NCBI RefSeq assembly: GCF_001571285.1
Contig: NZ_BCTM01000014.1
Span: 62,001 to 126,000 of the forward strand
Length of the DNA stretch: 64,000 nt
From: Kluyvera cryocrescens NBRC 102467
GTDB taxonomy: Bacteria > Pseudomonadota > Gammaproteobacteria > Enterobacterales > Enterobacteriaceae
Reading direction: 5' to 3'
Shown: in pieces, positions 60,712 to 64,000 of the stretch
Numbering within the stretch: position 1 is the stretch's first letter
Layout: the number at the start of each line of letters is the position of its first letter
Notes under the pieces: model-generated
What the model was told of the DNA's origin: nothing
The model's input: the letters and a program-made list of their open reading frames with translations, nothing else
The model's database searches: none
Position numbers and translations under genes: made by a program

Positions 60712-61569
60712 ATGGAAATAAAGCTGCACGCGAACGCAACAACGACGCCAAGGGTCCGGAAATATCTTCAGGAATCGAATAAAAGTGACCGTGAATTGGC
60801 GCTGGAGCTGGGGATTTCAGTGACGACGGTACGCCGCTGGCGAAATCGGCAGCAGACGGCAGATCGTAGTACCACGCCAACAGTTGTACACAAAGCGATG
60901 AGACAAGAGCAGATCGTATTGATTAATGCCCTGCGGGACATTCTCAAGGCGCCACTGGACGATCTGCTGTTTATGGTGGTGCAAGGGCTGGAGATCCCAC
61001 TCTCCCGCGCGACGCTAAACCGCTATCTGAAGCCGTCATATCATCGCGGAGTCCGTGAGACGCTAAGCGGTAAAAAAGCGCTAAAGGCCGGTATTAAAGC
61101 GCAGTCGTTAACGCTGCATTACCGCTTTTTATCGTTGCATATGGATGATGATGGCGACCATCATTTACTGTGGGCGCAGGAGCCGGTGAGCGGCTGGTGC
61201 TATGCGCGCATATACTCCGGGATGTCGGCGTCACTGGTGGTCAATTGGCTGGATGACGTGCTGAAACAGTTTCCCGGTGATATCCAATCTGTTGAGATAC
61301 AGGGCGATGAGTGGCTGAACGAAGGTTGGGTGAATGCACTCGAAAGGCGGTTAGCGGAGCAGGGGATTTCAGCGCGCACGACGCCGGCGGTGAATAAGCG
61401 ATTAGCCGTGGCGGTGACGCTGCCGCTGGCAGAGATTATTCCTGCTGCACGCGTCTGTACGCCAGACGAGCTGGTCGCCAGGCTGTGTTCGATTTTTAAT
61501 GGCGGGAAAGAGCAGAAAAAGCTCGGAAATATGACGCCGCAGGCTTTCTTAGAAGCGCTGCGGCGGTAG
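60712..61569 (+). CDS. IS481-transposase-like protein without DDE residues, putative regulator
   Basis: A 285-residue protein. The N-terminus (LHANATTTPRVRKYLQESN, HTH at about 25-47 with LALELGISVTTVRRWRNR, then PLDDLLFMVV and LSRATLNRYLK) has the layout of IS481-family transposases. Residues about 130-240 look like the RNase-H-type integrase core, and the end (LGNMTPQAFLEAL) resembles the family C-terminus. But the DDE positions are lost: no Asp at the first strand (QSLTLHYRFL), Gln197 where the TDNG Asp should be, and no Glu in the ER position. No terminal inverted repeats are obvious. It is divergent from the PTS operon, so it is probably a domesticated transposase used as DNA-binding regulator. 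Confidence 0.65.
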   Translation: MEIKLHANATTTPRVRKYLQESNKSDRELALELGISVTTVRRWRNRQQTADRSTTPTVVHKAMRQEQIVLINALRDILKAPLDDLLFMVVQGLEIPLSRATLNRYLKPSYHRGVRETLSGKKALKAGIKAQSLTLHYRFLSLHMDDDGDHHLLWAQEPVSGWCYARIYSGMSASLVVNWLDDVLKQFPGDIQSVEIQGDEWLNEGWVNALERRLAEQGISARTTPAVNKRLAVAVTLPLAEIIPAARVCTPDELVARLCSIFNGGKEQKKLGNMTPQAFLEALRR

Positions 61570-61575
61570 CCGTAT

Positions 61576-61935
61576 TTAGCCGATGATTTCCAGCACCTGC
61601 TCCGGCGGGCGGCCGATGCGGGCCTGGCCGTTGTTCACGACAATCGGGCGCTCAATTAGCTTCGGATTTTCTACCATCGCCTGAATTAATGCTTCTTCGC
61701 TAAGCTGACTGTCGCCAAGGTTCAGCGATTTATAGAGATCTTCTTTCTGGCGCATCAGTTCGCGGGCGCTGGTCATACCCAGCATCTTCAGCAGCTTATG
61801 CAGCGTTGCGGTATCCGGCGGTGTCTCAAGATAGAGCACAACGTTCGGTTCGACGCCGTTATCCTTTAGCAGGCTTAAGGTCTCGCGGCTTTTTGAGCAG
61901 CGCGGGTTATGGTAGATAGTGACCGACTCCGTCAT
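61576..61935 (-). CDS. yfgD: YfgD, ArsC-family reductase-like protein
   Basis: A 119-residue thioredoxin-fold protein with the ArsC-type active site NPRCSKSRE (Cys13) and the C-terminal ERPIVVNNGQARIGRPPE. It matches E. coli YfgD, whose substrate is not known; real arsenate reduction is uncertain. It starts 11 bases after bepA and is probably co-transcribed with it. It is convergent with the transposase-like gene. Confidence 0.94.
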   Translation of the reverse strand: MTESVTIYHNPRCSKSRETLSLLKDNGVEPNVVLYLETPPDTATLHKLLKMLGMTSARELMRQKEDLYKSLNLGDSQLSEEALIQAMVENPKLIERPIVVNNGQARIGRPPEQVLEIIG

Positions 61936-61946
61936 AGTCTCTCCTG

Positions 61947-63410
61947 TTACATTTTCTGATAGGGGCGGAAGCGTTCTTGCAGTTGGCGTAGCTGGTCGAT
62001 GCGGGCGTCGTAGCGAGCCTGCTGTAGGCTGCGTAATTTCACCTGCGCGCTGGCGGCGCTCAGCAGTGAGATCGCCTGATCCAGCCGGCCTACCAGCGCC
62101 ATGTTTTCAGCGCGGGCTGCTAACTCCTGATCGCGGTTACCCAGCTTATTTTCCGCCTGAGCCAACAGATCCCAGCCGTTGGTATCTTCTTTATTGCTGA
62201 AGGTGTAGCGGTTCAGAATGGTCGCGGCTTCACCAGCCTGGCCTGCTTCAAGCAAGGCGTTGGCAAGGTTTAGCTGCAGCACCGGGTTGGTACGCAGTTC
62301 GCGGGCATTCTTCAGACGATTGACGGCTTCCGCCGTTTTGTTCTGTCCAAGATCGATATCGGTGGCCAGATCGAGATACCAGGCATTTTGCGGCTCGGCG
62401 CTCAGCAGCGGCTGCAGCTGTTTACTGGCTTCAGCGTAGTTTTTTGCTTCCATAGCCAGCAGCGCCCGGCCGTACTGAGCAGCGTGCTGCTCGCGGACAT
62501 TCCCTTTTGACCAACTGTCGAGAAGGTCGGTACCCAGTTGATTTTTTCCAGAATTGTACATGCCGAGCGTACGTGCTTTGGCGAAATAGAAATCGGCTGA
62601 GGACTGTGCCACTACCGGACGCATCTGGTTAGCACGGTTGCGCGCATCTGACAGACGGCTTTCCGGCAGGGGGTGAGTGAGCAGCATTTCCGGCGGGCGC
62701 GATGAGTAGCGAGACTGATCGAGCAGTTTTTCCATAAAGGCCGGCATGGCCTGCGGATCAAAGCCCGACCGCTGCAATACCTGAATACCAATGCGGTCGG
62801 CTTCTTCTTCGTTCTGACGGGTAAAGCTGATGATGCCCTGCTGGGTACCCGCAAGAGTACCGCTCAGCGCCGCCATACCGGCCTGCGGGCTGGCCATCGC
62901 CAGCAGAATAGAGCCTAATGCGCCGACCCACGTTAGTGGGGCATTACGCTTCTGATCTTCCATCGCACGCGCCAGGTGGCGCTGAGTCACGTGGGAGATT
63001 TCGTGCGCCATGACCGACGCCAACTGGCTCTCAGTATCCGAGTAGCGGAACAGCGCAGAGTGAAGCACCACGTTCCCACCGAAGAAGGCGAAGGCGTTAA
63101 TATCGTCGTTATTGATCAGATAGAAATGAAATGGCGTACGGACGGAATAGGCGTGCGAGACCAGTCGCATACCCAATGAATTAATGTATTGAACCAGCAG
63201 CGGGTCGTTAATCAGCGGTGCGCTTCCGCGCAGTTGTCGAACATAGTAATCCCCCATCTGCATCTCCTGACCGATGGAGAGCGTGCTTCCTGCGGACGTG
63301 CCTATATCCGGCAAATCGTCCGCAGAATCCGCAAACGCGGGGGTGATTTGGCCGAGCGCAAGTGTCGCAATAAGGGATGCCAACAGCGTTTTTTTCAACT
63401 GCCTGAACAT
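61947..63410 (-). CDS. bepA: BepA, periplasmic chaperone and metalloprotease
   Basis: A 487-residue M48 protease that promotes LptD maturation and degrades stalled outer-membrane proteins at the BAM complex. A signal peptide ([20 protein letters not shown], cleavage after PAFA) is followed by the zinc motif HEISH at residues 136-140. The third ligand is in the EEEAD segment. A C-terminal TPR domain binds BAM and Lpt. It is divergent from perM. Confidence 0.97.
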   Translation of the reverse strand: MFRQLKKTLLASLIATLALGQITPAFADSADDLPDIGTSAGSTLSIGQEMQMGDYYVRQLRGSAPLINDPLLVQYINSLGMRLVSHAYSVRTPFHFYLINNDDINAFAFFGGNVVLHSALFRYSDTESQLASVMAHEISHVTQRHLARAMEDQKRNAPLTWVGALGSILLAMASPQAGMAALSGTLAGTQQGIISFTRQNEEEADRIGIQVLQRSGFDPQAMPAFMEKLLDQSRYSSRPPEMLLTHPLPESRLSDARNRANQMRPVVAQSSADFYFAKARTLGMYNSGKNQLGTDLLDSWSKGNVREQHAAQYGRALLAMEAKNYAEASKQLQPLLSAEPQNAWYLDLATDIDLGQNKTAEAVNRLKNARELRTNPVLQLNLANALLEAGQAGEAATILNRYTFSNKEDTNGWDLLAQAENKLGNRDQELAARAENMALVGRLDQAISLLSAASAQVKLRSLQQARYDARIDQLRQLQERFRPYQKM

Positions 63411-63624
63411 AACCTCTATCCTGTAATGTGGGATGTGCCTGTTTTGACCTATAGCGTACCGTTACGTTCCGTAAAAAGCCGCTCTGCGAGTGTATCTATC
63501 TGCTTCCTCGTTGAAAATGATAATTGCATGATTGTGGGATAATTATAAAAAGCGGAGTCTTTTTTGTGACACTTAGATACAATTCATCTTCTGTATGAAA
63601 ACACAGGCCTCAGGGAATAGATTT

Positions 63625-64000
63625 ATGCTCGAGATGTTGATGCAGTGGTACCGTCGCCGATTTAGCGACCCCGAAGCGATAGCGTTGCTAGTTATTCTGG
63701 TGGCCGGTTTTTGCATTCTTTTTTTCTTCAGCGGTCTGCTGGCCCCCTTACTGGTAGCACTCGTTTTGGCGTATCTGCTGGAGTGGCCTACCGTTCGACT
63801 GGAGCGTTTGGGCTGGTCACGCAGTTGGGCGACCAGCGTGGTGCTGGTGCTGTTCGTCGGTATTCTGCTGCTCATGTCATTTGTGGTGATGCCGATTGCC
63901 TGGCAGCAGGGGATTAACCTCATTCACGATATGCCCGGCATGCTCAATAAGCTGTCGGATTTCGCCGCGACGCTGCCGCGCCGGTACCCCGCGCTGATGG
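63625..64000 (+). CDS. perM: PerM (AI-2E/permease family), N-terminal part
   Basis: The first 125 codons of a membrane protein that runs off the window. MLEMLMQWYRRRFSDPEAIA and the following hydrophobic segments (LLVILVAGFCILFFFSGLLA, TSVVLVLFVGILLL) match E. coli PerM (YfgO), a predicted permease of the AI-2 exporter superfamily, divergent from bepA in E. coli as here. ATG 63625 fits the E. coli start. The transported substrate is not established. Confidence 0.92.
   Translation, partial: MLEMLMQWYRRRFSDPEAIALLVILVAGFCILFFFSGLLAPLLVALVLAYLLEWPTVRLERLGWSRSWATSVVLVLFVGILLLMSFVVMPIAWQQGINLIHDMPGMLNKLSDFAATLPRRYPALM

Noticed and set aside
60712-61569. An active IS481 insertion sequence
   Set aside because: The DDE positions are lost, no flanking terminal repeats or target duplication are visible, and the flanking gaps look like ordinary intergenic DNA.

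Overview
The window is 64 kb of chromosome from a member of the Enterobacteriaceae with fairly high GC, of the Klebsiella/Raoultella/Enterobacter kind. The basis is near-full-length similarity of the backbone proteins to their Escherichia coli counterparts, conserved gene order, enteric REP elements, PurR/CRP/FNR-type sites, and a BglK-type beta-glucoside kinase of the kind known from Klebsiella. The genus is inferred, not proven.

Backbone, left to right: the end of the isc iron-sulfur operon (iscU end, iscA, hscB, hscA, fdx, iscX), pepB and sseB; yfhM and pbpC (periplasmic macroglobulin and penicillin-binding protein 1C); ndk, rlmN, rodZ, ispG, hisS, yfgM, bamB, der; yfgJ, xseA and divergent guaBA; yfgG, yfgF (c-di-GMP phosphodiesterase), ppx-ppk (polyphosphate); purMN, upp, uraA, hda; yfgD, bepA and the start of perM.

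Five accessory blocks interrupt this backbone relative to E. coli as I recall it. (1) 5.8-10.4 kb: an alpha-glucoside PTS operon (EIICB, GH4 6-phospho-alpha-glucosidase) that continues into sseA and an RpiR-type regulator. (2) 27.5-33.8 kb: a VOC protein, a cold-shock-domain protein, a YmjA homologue, and a LysR / amino-acid permease / MetC-like lyase / Gfo-Idh cluster that looks like sulfur amino acid catabolism. (3) 38.8-42.4 kb: acetyltransferase and MFS exporter, a divergent LysR regulator, and an MscS-type channel. (4) 51.2-53.8 kb: bglK and a GH1 6-phospho-beta-glucosidase, preceded by two AscG-like operators and a CRP-like site. (5) 56.8-61.6 kb: a PTS EIIC permease, a glycosylasparaginase-type Ntn hydrolase and an M17 aminopeptidase in one tight operon, divergent from a protein that looks like an IS481-family transposase with its catalytic residues lost.

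Block 5 is the best candidate for an undescribed system: a CRP-controlled pathway for uptake and cleavage of a glycosylated asparagine or related peptide, perhaps regulated by a domesticated transposase. Other points of note are the CTG start of hda overlapping a five-codon upstream ORF, the operator pair in front of bglK, and the capture of sseA inside a sugar operon. I saw no tRNA or rRNA gene, intact insertion sequence, prophage or CRISPR array.
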